Positions 9,673 through 20,623 of a stretch of DNA of 64,000 nt are shown piece after piece. The notes under the pieces are model-generated. The model was not told the DNA's origin. It did no database searches and was given only the letters and a program-made list of their open reading frames with translations. This DNA is from Entomortierella parvispora (taxonomy: Eukaryota; Mortierellomycota; Mortierellomycetes; Mortierellales; Mortierellaceae): positions 1 through 64,000 of the forward strand of contig OY752145.1 in NCBI GenBank assembly GCA_963573315.1, read 5' to 3'. Numbering within the stretch: the stretch's first letter is position 1; each line of letters starts with the position of its first letter. Both the position numbers and the translations under genes were made by a program.

Positions 9673-10149
9673 ATAGGGAATGCCCCTGAGTTGAAGTGTC
9701 CCAAGCCACCCCGTCCACGCCATCCCGTGAGCGCACCTTCGCCACACACACATTCGTACAGGTGAAGTGAGTACAGTTCATGCAGCTGGCAAGTGTGTTT
9801 CTTTATTTAAAGGAGCTTTCATAGTACAAGTCAAGAGGAAAGACAAGAAAACAAGTAGGGAGAGCGATAGCGGTGCTAGGCTACTTGGTACTTACCCAAC
9901 AGGCGCGCATGCCTGGATTTGTAGCTTCAAGTTTGTCGCGAGTTGTTCTTGGATCATAGGGATGGACGCTGTTAGATGAGGCGAGCTTTACGTGGGAGTC
10001 AATTGAGAAGGCAAGGTCTGGCTTAGCAATAAAGTGAATAGAGGTGGGGGCAACGCCTGCGAGCGAGAAAGAGGGAAGTCGTTTGTTTTTTGTTCCGTTA
10101 GTCAAGAGCACACAAAAGAGTTAGAAGCAACCGTCAGTCCTGAACAAAG

Positions 10150-11640
10150 GATAAAGAGAGACGAAAGGTTCAACTAAGGTCAAGTGCACCGATAGGGAGA
10201 GGGCTGTCAAGAGGGGCACAAGGAGACAAGAGGGTTGACAAGGCACAAGACACCAGAGGGTAGACAAGGCTCAAGACACAAGAGGGAGACAAGAGGGATG
10301 CAAGAGGACGCAAGACACGAGAGGGAGAGACAGGGCAGACAAGAGGGCAGTAGAAAACATGTGGGAGAAGACAGACGAGGGACGCGGGAGTGACAAAAGC
10401 AAACAAAAAAGCAAACAAAACAGAGGGAAGAGAGCACAGGAAAGCAGAGTGGTTGTTCAGAGGCCGACAGATGCAGAAGGGGCCGAGGGATGAACACAGA
10501 TGAAGACAACAACAAGATGAATCCAGGTAGAAGAAAGATGGATCAAGTCAGAGGGAGGATGAGAGATGCAAGCAGAAGGAGGGGATGAATACAAAGGGAG
10601 GATGAGGGCGAAGACAGAGAGAAGATGAACGTGTGCAGATGGAGGCACACAGAGAGAGATGGACGGATTACAGACAAGATGGGCGCTGACAGAGGGAGGA
10701 CGAAGCATGCACAGACAGAGGAGGAGGACGAAGCATGCGCAAACAGAGGAGACAGAAGAGGAAGAGCCAGGAAAGCAGAGGGATAAGGACACGGGCAGAG
10801 GGAAGAAGGATGAGGGCAGAGGGAAGAAGGATGAGGGCAGAGGGAGGAAGGACATAGGCAGAAGGGGAGGAAGAAGGACGCGGTCAGATGGGGGGAGAAG
10901 GAGGGACACAGAAGACGAAGGCGAGAGGGAAGAGAGGAAGAAGGATGTGAGCAGTGGGAGGAAGGATGAGGGAGAAAGAGAAAGAATAAGATGGATGCAC
11001 GAAAGAAGGATGCAGAGAGACGAGGGATGCAAAGCAGAGAAGAAGCACGCAGAAGACGGGAAGGGCGCAAAGAAGAAAGACGAGGATACAGAGGGAAGAA
11101 AGGATGCAAAGAGGAGAAGAAGCATGCAGAAGGCGGGAAGAAGGAAGAGGGGAGGAAAAAAGACGAGGAAGCAGGCGGCAGAAAGAAGGATGCGCAGAAG
11201 AGAGATGAAGAGGGAAGATGCAGAGGGGAAGATGCAGAGGGGAAGATGCAGAGGGGAAGATGAGAGATGAAGATGAGAGATGAAGAGGGAAGATCTGAAG
11301 AAGATGCGGGAAGAAGCAGAGGGGATGAGGTAGAGGAAGAGAGAAAGAGAGAGAATGCAAAGGGGAAGTAGACTGATGCGGAAGGGAAGAAGAGAGATGC
11401 AGAGGGGAAGAAGAGAGATGCAGAGGGGAAGAAGAGAGATGCAGAGGGGAAGAAGAGAGGTGCAGAGGGGAAGAAGAGAGGTGCAGAGGGGAAGAAGAGA
11501 GGTGCAGAGGGGAAGAAGAGAGCTGCAGAGGACGAGGGGAAAACACATGCAGCACAGGGCAGGAAGGAACAAGGAAGAAGAGAAGGAAGAAAAGAGGACG
11601 GACCACCGTTTGCTGTCCGACGGACAATAAAACGCGAAAA
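10150..11640. repeat. Purine-rich block with minisatellites
   Basis: For about 1.5 kb the plus strand is overwhelmingly G and A. It includes imperfect repeats of CAAGAGGGAGA type (10200-10345), a 15-bp unit GGGGAAGATGCAGAG repeated about four times (11212-11262), and a 21-bp unit AGAGAGATGCAGAGGGGAAGA repeated about seven times (11390-11530). Long Ser/Leu/Pro-rich open frames on the minus strand follow from the base bias and are not accepted as genes. Confidence 0.85.
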
Positions 11641-12715
11641 AAGATTTTTTTTGGCTCTCGTCCAACAACCCACGGGTCCGCCATGGTCAAGAAGTCCTCT
11701 CGTTGCATGGTCAGGGTCAGGATCAGGGTGAGGGTCAGATAGACCACATCCGACCTCAATTGCGTCCAGCGCTTCGTCCCGCCCTTGTTGGCAACCAGAA
11801 TGACAGTCGATCCGACAGGCGCAGGGTATCACGGCAAGCAAAGTCCTCAAAGAAGAAAAGAGTAGTCTTGATCTAAAGAAGGATGTGCGTATGTCAGGAA
11901 TAACGCACCAGTCAACCCCAAGACAAATATGGATGAAGGGAAACCTTGGTACAGAGATGCAGAGGGGGATACTACTGAAAAAACAGCAAGTCCCCCCCCC
12001 CTGCAGGCCCAGTTACCAGCGTTACCTTTCGGCTCTGGTGTCGCAAGCATCTTGCAGTAGAAAAAAGAACCAGCAGAGATATATCCACCCAGACAAGGAA
12101 TGATACCCGCGGACGATACAGTATTCAGTACTCCACACCGAGCCGAGGAGAGATGAACGTGTAGTGACCACGCGACTCAGGGTAGGTCTTGCACACGACT
12201 CAGACCAAGGCATCATGGCGCGGCAAAATGAACGTTAGCACCTCAGTGATGTTTCTTCTCGTTCCATACGCGATTCGACAAGACAGCCAACATTCGATTA
12301 CAGTACCTTGACTTATGTAATTAGTCCCGTCCCATCCTTTCAGTGGAAGGTCTGACCTCCGTTGCCGCCGAATACCAAGAAAAGAACAAAAATAAAAGGA
12401 TGAGAATTGCCTGCTATTCCTTGATATCCTCGTCATCGGAGTGAGTCGATGGTCCTTCAATCTCAAGACAGCTGCTTGACAATATCACAACGACTGTTCA
12501 TGTCAATTGCTGGGGTTCAAGCGAGAAGATCCGCATCGTCCTGGCATGGCATTTTTTGTCTACTGGAAACCTATGCAGCGGATCAAATGTTTGCAGAAAC
12601 CATCAGCTCTTGGCACGTCAACTTCTTCAGTTCACCGTGATCACTTGACCTTTTTTTGCCAATGACTTCATCCTACTGCAAAAAAGACCGAGAGTACCCC
12701 TGTCGTCAATCGTCG
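11641..12715. other. Region without recognised gene
   Basis: No frame here shows recognisable domains, codon bias or splice structure. It includes a short C run at 11993-12001. Confidence 0.5.
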
Positions 12716-12988
12716 AAACAATCTCAATGACGAGTAAATGTCCAGTATGTACTTCATATCCCACCGTTCGTACTTACTCCAATACAATCGGCGACCACAG
12801 TTGTTGACCCTCGCTGCTCGAACTTTCCTCCGAGCCATAACGCCAAAGTCCGAGGTTCATAAGATTAAATACTGAAAACATGATGATGTGCAGAGTACTT
12901 GTATTTGGATATCAGCGCAAAGCACCAAGTAGCTGATCGCGTCCACAGAATGCCTTTGGAAAGAAGTCCTAGTCTTACAGAATGGCAA

Positions 12989-13300
12989 TTAGGCCCTGAA
13001 TTGTGAAGAAAATAGATATCCAGAAACTGTTCCATGCTCTTGGGCTCTTACCACATGGTCGCGATCAGACTCTCTCGTCCAACCGCATTCGATGTGGGGG
13101 TTGGCGCTGTTGAATAGGTCCTTTGACACGACTTTGCAGCATAATACCTTCCAGATTGCTGACAAGATGGTTTTCATGCGTTAGCCACAGATTGCTTTGT
13201 TGGAAATGCCCCCGGAAGATTGCGCCAGCTGTTGTAAGTATCCTGAATCCATCATCTGGAAAAGTCGCCTTCTGTTGCCACGAACGCAAGGTTCCTATCG
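12989..13300 (-). pseudogene. Crinkler C-terminal relic (copy A)
   Basis: Translated on the minus strand, this piece contains SKDLF, then an acidic/polar stretch, then EHGTVSG, in the order and spacing seen at about 28,520-28,630 of the gene starting at 26053. Only about 100 codons of similarity remain; header, NTPase core and nuclease end are absent, and frame breaks occur. It is a decayed fragment in the opposite orientation to the fuller gene. Confidence 0.75.
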
Positions 13301-13494
13301 TATGGCCTTCACGGTCATATCATTAAACACAGCCAAACAAGCTCCTTCAAGCTCTTTTGCATGAAAACTCACCCTGCGAGTTAAATACGTCTTGCAAACC
13401 TCAGTATCTTGTACCAGCAAACTTGTGTCGTCAGAGCTGCCTTGACTTGCGTTACTGCATTCAGAGACTCGGCACAGAGCCTATTGTGGAAGAT

Positions 13495-13840
13495 GGCGTC
13501 GGAGAGAACATATGCTATCGTAGTCGGTATATGCAGCCATCTATGCGTTTCTGCCTTCCTGTCAGATATACCTTCGCGATCATTTCCTTGAAAACGGATG
13601 CGATGTGGCGCCAGCGTTAGCAAAGGTCGTGAAGGACTATCCGGAATAAGGCCTAAGTTAGGGGCAGCAAGGGAAGATGAGAACATATGCTTTAGCAGGC
13701 GGTATATGAAGCCATATATGCGCTTCTCCCTTCTTGTCAGATATACCTCCATAATTATATCCTTGAAAACAGACGCAAGGTGGCGCCAGCGTCGTCAGAT
13801 GTCGTGAAGGAGTCTCCAGAATGTAGGGGCTGCAAGGGGG
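13495..13840. repeat. Two tandem copies of a ~174-bp module
   Basis: AACATATGCT at about 13508 recurs at about 13682, followed in both by GGTATATG, GATATACCT, CCTTGAAAAC, GGCGCCAGCGT and a purine-rich end. The same pair occurs in duplication copy B at 22620-22970, so the tandem event predates the segmental duplication. Confidence 0.8.
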
Positions 13841-14211
13841 CGAATCGCAGAGAGGAGAGAACTGCATGGCTTGCATTGGTGAAAGCAAGTGAAGTCGCGG
13901 TAGTAAAGAATGAAGGATAGGGCGATGGATTACCTGGCGTGGTCGATGGATGACTATGCGAATAGATTCCTTGATTGGAGAAAAGTGAGGAAGCGAGTCC
14001 TGGCGATAGGAAGGGATTGACCAAGGATGGTAGGAGGGTGCAAGGGCAAGAGCAAGAACGCGAGGACGGACGGGCGGAGGAACAGAAAAGAGCGCGCAAA
14101 GACCACGTGCTCTCTTTTTTTTGCGATTCGTTTTTTTTGCGCTCTCCTCCATAAGGGATCCTTACTCCTGATTCCTCTCATCCATCAGCTGCTGGACGTC
14201 GGAACATCTGG

Positions 14212-14241
14212 ACAACTGGACAACTGGACAACTGGACAACT
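14212..14241. repeat. Microsatellite, 8-bp unit ACAACTGG
   Basis: Nearly four perfect copies. The matching place in copy B (about 23,300) lacks the expansion. Confidence 0.9.
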
Positions 14242-14605
14242 GACTCGCTTCGCAGGCACTTGAGCTAATGGCCGTCAGATTTCAGCCAACAACGACATGG
14301 ACATGTGTGGACATCATGTGCTGAAACAGCCCCATGCATCTGGAAGTTGCGGAAGCACACATGGAGCCGTCAGAAGTGGTAATCACTCGTGCCTTCTGAG
14401 GATTGAGCCATTTCATGCTATGGAAAGGATCATCTTTTTTAGTGCTGACCACTTCTGATGGGATGGTGCTGGCATGCATTAGAGTCTCTGGCCTTGCTGA
14501 AGGGATCAAGAACAACTCTTCCCTATTTGAACAGCAGGAGCAGCAGCGCGGCGAAACATACCAAGTCGGCTGTTGTTGACGAGTCCAGAGACTGTACAAT
14601 AAAGA

Positions 14606-15419
14606 TCATCCGTTCCTGCCTCTCCCCTAGAACCCTGACCCTTGCTGTCCCCCCTGACACCCTTTCTTCGACCTAGCTCTGTTACTCTTACGCTGACCAA
14701 CCTCAATTGCCGCCTTCTTCGGCTCAGGCCACAGTTCAATATTACAGCCATCCAACTCACAGCCTGCCAACTTCTCTCGATTTGGAGTCTCCATTGGGCC
14801 TTTGTTTTCGACGAAGCACCAGTCTCCACTGTAGCTGGCCTGGCAATCGCTAGACGTCATATCCACACCCTGATAGCTCAAAACAACCGTCGCAAACAAC
14901 GCGACTCATAGAGCCCCTCTCCTCCATACACATCCGCTGCCACGCCACCGATTATCGTTACATGTACAATAGCCAACCTGGTAATAAAATTCGGCGAACA
15001 CAAAAGTGGATAGAATGAGAACGCGAGGTGAATGTCACCCTGCGAAAATTCTTGATATTAGTCTACCAGTAGTTCATCCATTCAAAAACGCCACCAACTC
15101 GACCGAACCCAATGCTTGCCCGCGCTTCCTCTATCACGTCACACACCGTCCCCATGACCTGCGCCGAGGCGCTGTGAAGAAGATGCCCCTAGTCGTGGAT
15201 CTCATCTTCCTCGCCGCCAATTTCATCCCGCTCACAATTTCATTCTCGAGCTGCAATTTTTTTTCTGCGATCTTCATGTGCAGAATGAAAAAGGAATTGT
15301 GAGCTGATCAACATCCAAAAAAAATGTAGACGACTGCTCGTGTCCCTTCTTCTGCCCCTGGCCATTCACTATGAGAAATAAGAATTCCAATTGCAGGCAG
15401 CGTGCCACTTTATCAATAT
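14606..15419. other. Region without recognised gene
   Basis: Short open frames on both strands show no domains or homology that I recognise. Nothing to annotate. Confidence 0.5.
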
Positions 15420-15509
15420 TTACGAGTGTTTATCAAAAAGCATTACAGTATTGGGGCCGTTGGTAATTACTACTTGATGTAGGGGAACAGGTTGCCCATC
15501 TTTCCTTAT

Positions 15510-15746
15510 TGTAATAGGCACAGAGGGGAATGCAAGGGAGAGACCGGGAGAGGGGACAGGGATAAGGACCAGGGACAGGGACAGGGGAAGAGGTAGAGTT
15601 GGGAGAACGAATGATGTTTATTATGTAGGGGGGATGGGGGTATATATATACGTCTGTGTGGCTGTGTGGCTGTGGTGGCTATGATGGTATTGTTTGGAGT
15701 GTAGTTTTGGAGTGTAGTTTTGGAGCGTAGCTAATCTTCTGTTGCA
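15510..15746 (-). repeat. 3' LTR of element 2
   Basis: 237 bp, identical by eye to 20639-20875 and 1574-1810. Confidence 0.97.
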
Positions 15747-15771
15747 CCTTCCCCTCTTAAAAAAAATTCGG

Positions 15772-18564
15772 TTATAGGCGGTTGTCGCGTTTGTACTTCC
15801 TAAGAATCTTCTTGCAGTGGGTTAGACCGGTTTCCGGTTCCCAAGTCCATTGTTCCCGTGCGTAACCTTTCCACTGGATCAGGTATTCTATCTCTTTTTG
15901 TCCATGTTGTCTGTGCTCGGCGATTGCTTCGACTTCGAATTCTTCTTCGTCCTCAACAATCTCTGGAGGCGGCTGTGCCGGAGCTCGTGCGCCGAGGGGT
16001 AGCGGCGACGCGTAGTAGCGTTGAAGTCGGTCGACATGGAAGACAGGGTGGATCTTCATTGACGGTGGTAAGTCCAGGCGGAAGGATACGGGTGAGAGTT
16101 GTTCCACAATTCTGTAGGGACCGGCGGAGAGGGCAGTAAGTTTGCGAGAGGGGCGACTGCGATCCGCTGCGAGCGTTATGTTCTCGAGGTTGAGGAGGAC
16201 TTGGTCACCAACAGCGAAGTCGTGATCTCGGCGGTACCGGTCTGCGTTCTTGGTTTGAAGTTCTTGTGCCAATGTCAGCGCTTCTTTGGCAATTGTGAGG
16301 GCCTCGCTTTGAGTCTGGACAAATTCGTCAACGGAGGGGTTAGGGCCTGGAGCGGGTGTCAACAGCGCCATAGGTACGGTCGGATGTAACCCATAGTTCA
16401 AAAAGAAGGGGGTGGTCCCGGTGGAGGCGTGTGTGGCGTTGTTGGTGGCGAACTCGGCGGCAGAGAGCAATAGATCCCAATTAGTCTGGCGTTGATCGAC
16501 AAAGCTCCGAAGCATCGTAATGAGCGTGCGGTTGGCGCGTTCTGTCTGACCGTCTGTCTGGGGATGGTAAGCAGTTGACATGGCGAGGTGAACGTCCATA
16601 AGGCGGCTCAGTTCCTTCCAGAAGCGGCTCGTGAATTTGGCGTCACGATCGGAGACAAAGGTTGTGGGCATACCGTGAAGTCGGAAGACATGATCGAAGA
16701 AGATGCGAGCGGTCTGTGCAGCAGAATCTGTTGTGTGGCAAGCAGCAAAGTGAACCTGCTTAGTGAGCTTGTCAACAAAGACAGCAATGCAGTCGTGGCC
16801 ACGAGGGGTCTTGGGAAGAGGTCCGAGGAAATCCATCGTTACTGTGTGCCAGGCCCTGTCCGGGATGGGCAGTGGTTGGAGGAGACCCAAGGGGGAGCGG
16901 TTGCTTGGTTTCGACCGTTGACATGATTCGCAGCTTTGGATGTATTGTCGTGTGTCTTTGGCCATTGACGGCCAGTAGAACCGAGAACATAGATGCCCGT
17001 AGGTTTTGTCGAAGCCGAAGTGACCAGCTATGGCGGAGTCGTGGGCATCATGAAGGAGAGATAGGCGAATGTCAGAGCTGGCAGGGATACAGACAAGGAG
17101 GGTGCCTTTTCGGCGGACGCAAAGGATGTCATCAACAAGGGAGTAGTTTGAAGGAGGACTTCCCTGGAGGCAGCTTTCATAGATCGGGTTAAGGCGGGGG
17201 TCCGCTTTGTACCCATCAATCAGGCGCTGCCTAAGCCCGGGGTCGAGTTGAACAGAGAGTTGGTTGAGTTCGCGGTGATCAGGCCGTCGTGAGAGGGCGT
17301 CGGGGACGACGTTATCCGATCCCTTTTTGTACTTGAAGGTGAAGTTGTATTCTTGCAATAGTTCCATCCATCGTGCCTGCCTACGAGTCAACTTGGGCTG
17401 GGTCGGAAAGTGTTGCAAAGTGGCATGGTCGGTGTAGACAATGAAGTGTGATCCATCCAGGTAATAGCGCCATGTCTTCAGAGCGTGGACGACGGCCAGG
17501 AGTTCCTGTTCGTGTGTGGGATAATTCCGTTCCGCTGGGTTTAATTTGCGTGAGGTGAAGGCAACAGGACGCGACTCGCCGTTGGCGTCAGTCTGGAAGA
17601 GGACTGCTCCAAGAGCAAAGCCGGAGGCGTCAGTCTCAACGGTAGTGAGAAGGTCAGGGTCGAAGATGCGCAGGACGGGGGCCTGACTGATCGCCTTTTT
17701 GAGGGCTTGGAATGCCGCCTCCTGTTCAGTGGTCCAAGAGAAAGGGACACCTTCACCTAAGAGCGCGGTGAGGGGTAATGCAATGGTGGCGAAGTTAGCG
17801 ATGTACTGGTGGTAGAATTGGGCAAGGCCGATGAATTGCTGAACATCCTTTTGTTTCTGAGGGCGCGGCCATTCTCGGATAGCGCGCACAAGTCCCCCAC
17901 TCGTGTGGATTCCGTCTTTGGAGATGACATGTCCCAAGAATTCAGTTTGTTCCTGCATGAAGGAGCACTTCGACAGTTTCGCGTAGAGGCCATGCTTGCG
18001 GAGGAGGGTTAAGACTGAGCGCACATGTTTTAGGTGTTCCTCCTTAGTGCGAGAGTAGATTAGCAAATCGTCGAGATAGACAACAACCCATCTGTCCAAG
18101 ACCGGGTCCAGTACACGCAACATCATATTGGAGAATGACGCTGGGGCGTTTGTCAAGCCAAAGGGGACGACGTTGAATTCAAAGTGACCGTATCGGCAGC
18201 GGAATGCTGTTTTGTGAGTGTCTTCCGGGGCGATCCGTTGCTGGTGGTAGCCTGAGAGGAGATCCAGCTTGGTGAAGTACTGCGCGCCGCGGAAGCGATC
18301 TATAAGTTCATCAATGCGGGGGAGAGGGTGTCTGTTTTTGCGGGTGATACGGTTCAAGCCTCTGTAGTCCACACATAGCCTTAGGCTGCCATCTTTTTTT
18401 CTCACGAATAGTACTGGTGCACCATAGGGGGAGGTTGAGGGTTTGATGAATCCTTTGCTCAAGAGGTCGTCCAGTTGCTTCCGTAGTTCATCCAGTTCGG
18501 CGATAGATAGACGGATGACGGGGCGGAAGGGTGGGTCAGCAGTGGGGTCGGTTTCGATACGCAT
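15772..18564 (-). CDS. Pol of element 2: RT, RNase H, integrase, chromodomain
   Basis: The first Met is at 18564, but the frame is open further upstream to about 18,715 and encodes typical pre-RT residues (EFPDVFPSTLP...), so the real product begins upstream by frameshift or read-on from protease. Reverse transcriptase VYLDDLLIY lies near residue 163, RNase H TDASGFALG near 312, integrase HHCC then SDRDAKF near 638, and a C-terminal chromodomain with IQWKGYAREQWTWEPE near 900. About 930 residues from this Met. The chromodomain places it with the chromoviruses, in a family distinct from element 1. No stop interrupts the domains. Confidence 0.93.
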   Translation of the reverse strand: MRIETDPTADPPFRPVIRLSIAELDELRKQLDDLLSKGFIKPSTSPYGAPVLFVRKKDGSLRLCVDYRGLNRITRKNRHPLPRIDELIDRFRGAQYFTKLDLLSGYHQQRIAPEDTHKTAFRCRYGHFEFNVVPFGLTNAPASFSNMMLRVLDPVLDRWVVVYLDDLLIYSRTKEEHLKHVRSVLTLLRKHGLYAKLSKCSFMQEQTEFLGHVISKDGIHTSGGLVRAIREWPRPQKQKDVQQFIGLAQFYHQYIANFATIALPLTALLGEGVPFSWTTEQEAAFQALKKAISQAPVLRIFDPDLLTTVETDASGFALGAVLFQTDANGESRPVAFTSRKLNPAERNYPTHEQELLAVVHALKTWRYYLDGSHFIVYTDHATLQHFPTQPKLTRRQARWMELLQEYNFTFKYKKGSDNVVPDALSRRPDHRELNQLSVQLDPGLRQRLIDGYKADPRLNPIYESCLQGSPPSNYSLVDDILCVRRKGTLLVCIPASSDIRLSLLHDAHDSAIAGHFGFDKTYGHLCSRFYWPSMAKDTRQYIQSCESCQRSKPSNRSPLGLLQPLPIPDRAWHTVTMDFLGPLPKTPRGHDCIAVFVDKLTKQVHFAACHTTDSAAQTARIFFDHVFRLHGMPTTFVSDRDAKFTSRFWKELSRLMDVHLAMSTAYHPQTDGQTERANRTLITMLRSFVDQRQTNWDLLLSAAEFATNNATHASTGTTPFFLNYGLHPTVPMALLTPAPGPNPSVDEFVQTQSEALTIAKEALTLAQELQTKNADRYRRDHDFAVGDQVLLNLENITLAADRSRPSRKLTALSAGPYRIVEQLSPVSFRLDLPPSMKIHPVFHVDRLQRYYASPLPLGARAPAQPPPEIVEDEEEFEVEAIAEHRQHGQKEIEYLIQWKGYAREQWTWEPETGLTHCKKILRKYKRDNRL

Positions 18565-19316
18565 GGCGTCTCCGCGATCCGGAGGTAGTCCTGAGGGGAG
18601 GGTGGAGGGGAATACGTCGGGAAATTCTTTGTGGACAATGGAGTGTATTTCGGGAGGTAAGCAGGGGAAGGGGCGTTGTTGTCGTTGTCGTTGACATCCG
18701 AGGTCAGAGGGGTTGTTTTAACAAGAGCAAGGAAGAGGGTGCTTCCTGCTTGGGCAGCAAGGGAGTGGAAGTGGAGATGAGAGAGGAGTTTACCCTGGGA
18801 GCGAAAGGTGACGGAGTTGGCCTTGGCACCACGACAGCGCCAGAGAACGGAAGTACCATTGTGGGTGAAGTGAAGGTCATTGTTACGCCAGTTGATGAGA
18901 GGGTTGATGGACGTGAGCCAAGGTTTGCCGAGGATGAGGTCGTAGTTGGAGAGGGGATAGATGAGGGCTTCGAGGTGGTCGGAGTAGGAGTCGCGGTCGA
19001 TGGAGAAGGAGGTAGTGGTGGAAGAGAGAGAGGAGGAGCCGTCGGGTAGGACGATGGGGATGGCGGGGCCTTTTGTGCGAGTGAGGGTATGTCGTTTACA
19101 AAATGATGACGCAATCACATTTCCTTCTGCCCCGCAATCGATGAGGATGCGAGCCGGGTTACCAGCAACATTACCGAGGAACGACAAGAGTGTACGCGAG
19201 GCCTCCTTGAGGGTGAACTCGTGCAGGCGCACGGACTTTTGGCGGAGGCGTCTGGCCCGTCGCTTGGACCGGATGCGATCTAAAGCAGCAAGAGAGGGGG
19301 ATGGGTCCAGGTCCAC
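18459..19316 (-). CDS. Protease-region frame of element 2
   Basis: The frame holds an aspartic-protease-like signature ILIDCGAEGNV near residue 57, with Cys where Ser or Thr is usual in D-S/T-G. The listed start is a GTG at 19316, but the frame is open upstream past the gag stop at 19568, so expression by -1 frameshifting from gag is likely. At the 3' end it runs out of register with pol; the switch to the pol frame (again a -1 step) must occur near the CAA/CGA-rich repeat at 18674-18697. The last ~70 codons before the stop at 18459 are therefore probably not translated in the functional product. Either a second programmed shift or an indel explains this. Confidence 0.7.
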   Translation of the reverse strand: MDLDPSPSLAALDRIRSKRRARRLRQKSVRLHEFTLKEASRTLLSFLGNVAGNPARILIDCGAEGNVIASSFCKRHTLTRTKGPAIPIVLPDGSSSLSSTTTSFSIDRDSYSDHLEALIYPLSNYDLILGKPWLTSINPLINWRNNDLHFTHNGTSVLWRCRGAKANSVTFRSQGKLLSHLHFHSLAAQAGSTLFLALVKTTPLTSDVNDNDNNAPSPAYLPKYTPLSTKNFPTYSPPPSPQDYLRIAETPCVSKPTPLLTHPSAPSSVYLSPNWMNYGSNWTTS

Positions 19317-19567
19317 GCCCTCAGATGAGTTTAGATCAGTCGGGGGGACCGTTGATCGTGGTGCCTCATCGTCAGGGGGTACCGAGGTGGGGTGAGTGGG
19401 TTGGTCATGGCAGTGTGGTTGTTGTTCGATGTGTTCATTGTGGGGGGAGGGAGTGTATTCTGAAGCGGGGTCTTTATTCTTTTTTGGGAGACTTAGCTTG
19501 GGGGAAGGGACACTCCCTTTGTCCAGAGGAGAAAGGGAGGGGGCTTCGACGATCAGGTCCTGGACGT

Positions 19568-20563
19568 TTACTGATCGCCGGGGGCTTTTCCCGACTCGGG
19601 GGGGTCGCCCACGTTTACTTGATTGATCCGTCGTCGTCCTTGGTGGTTGTTGTTACCGTATTTAGGGCAGTCCCGCCCAAAGTGACCAGGTTGACGGCAG
19701 CGCAAACATCCTCCGGTGTTCATGAGGTGGTCACGCTCGTCGGGGGTCAGGGGCGCCGGGTAAGCACGGTTGTTGGTGTTGCCGTTGTTGTATCGGAAAG
19801 AGTGGTTGGCATTGCGGTTGTTACGGTGGAGGTTGTTGACTTTGTTGGTGAGGTTATTGATGGCCACATGGATAGTGTCCAGATCCATAGGAGAGGGTTC
19901 GTTTTTGGGAGTGTTTACTGTCGGTCCCTCAGGAAAGAGGATGGCATGGATCAGGGTATATTGGGAGATAGCAGTATCCAGGGAGTCTGGCTGGCGCAAC
20001 TTGACCTCCTTGCTGGTGTCAGGCACAAGGCCTTTCATGAACCAATGGAGAGCTGTGCCGTCGTCAAGGGTGGGTACACGGCGTCGTAGTTTGCGAAACT
20101 CGTGTGTGTAGGCGGCGACCGTTCGCTTTCCTTGGCGCAGGGACTCCAGGGCTTCACGAGCAGCAGCAATGGCATTGGGAGGGGTGTGGAACGCGAGGAA
20201 GGCCTTCTTGAAGTCGTCCCAAGGACTGGCAAGGGTAAGACCACTAGATCGCCACCAGGACTTGGCCTCATCAGTGAGATTGAGAGCAGTATATTGGACC
20301 CATTCAGCGTCGGCAAGTCTGACAACGGTGTAGTATTCCTCCTGGTTGTCAATAAAGTTTTGGCAAGCATCGGCATCAATCGCACCAGAATACGGTGAGG
20401 GGTTTTGGGGCTTAAGGATTTTGTTCAGTGTGCGGGCAAGATCGCGCTGGTCGGCTTGGATTTCTCGTTCAGTGATGGCAGGGATTGCGGCAAGGGCGTG
20501 CTCGAATGCTCCGCGTTGTTCAGGAGCAAGAGTAGCGACAAGGGCACGTAACGCAGCAGACAT
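19568..20563 (-). CDS. Gag of element 2
   Basis: A 331-residue nucleocapsid/capsid protein. An N-terminal region of coiled character is followed by a retrotransposon-gag core (tryptophans in AKSWWRSSG and the stretch ending RRRVPTLDDGTALHWF). Near the C-terminus is one canonical zinc knuckle, CLRCRQPGHFGRDC (C-x2-C-x4-H-x4-C). An Asn-rich linker precedes the knuckle. Its stop at 19568 lies inside the open protease frame, one base out of register. Confidence 0.93.
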   Translation of the reverse strand: MSAALRALVATLAPEQRGAFEHALAAIPAITEREIQADQRDLARTLNKILKPQNPSPYSGAIDADACQNFIDNQEEYYTVVRLADAEWVQYTALNLTDEAKSWWRSSGLTLASPWDDFKKAFLAFHTPPNAIAAAREALESLRQGKRTVAAYTHEFRKLRRRVPTLDDGTALHWFMKGLVPDTSKEVKLRQPDSLDTAISQYTLIHAILFPEGPTVNTPKNEPSPMDLDTIHVAINNLTNKVNNLHRNNRNANHSFRYNNGNTNNRAYPAPLTPDERDHLMNTGGCLRCRQPGHFGRDCPKYGNNNHQGRRRINQVNVGDPPESGKAPGDQ

Positions 20564-20623
20564 AGTGGTTAGGGAAAAGGGAGGGAATTCGTAGGGTGGG
20601 AACGGTGAGGCAGTGAATCGAAG

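Larger units (their letters stand above)
12716..14605. repeat. Diverged segmental duplication, copy A
   Basis: This segment aligns along its length, in the same orientation, with 21822-23750. Shared landmarks: CTCAATGA near the left edge, the Crinkler relic, two tandem copies of a ~170-bp module, GAACTGCATGGCTTGCAT, and GGTGCTGGCAT near the right edge. Substitutions and small indels are frequent, so the duplication is old. Copy A has an ACAACTGG microsatellite that copy B lacks. Confidence 0.85.

Noticed and set aside
10457..11850. Long minus-strand frames (400+ codons) rich in Ser, Leu and Pro
   Set aside because: They lie wholly inside the GA-rich minisatellite block; several overlapping frames are open at once because CT-rich DNA lacks stop codons. 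No domain or start context supports a gene.
13658..14152. Minus-strand frames in duplication copy A and their counterparts in copy B (22872-23302)
   Set aside because: They are not conserved in frame between the two copies, so they are unlikely to be coding.
18531..19049. Plus-strand Val/Gly/Glu-rich frames opposite the protease region of element 2
   Set aside because: Antisense shadows of a Ser/Pro/Thr-rich coding stretch.
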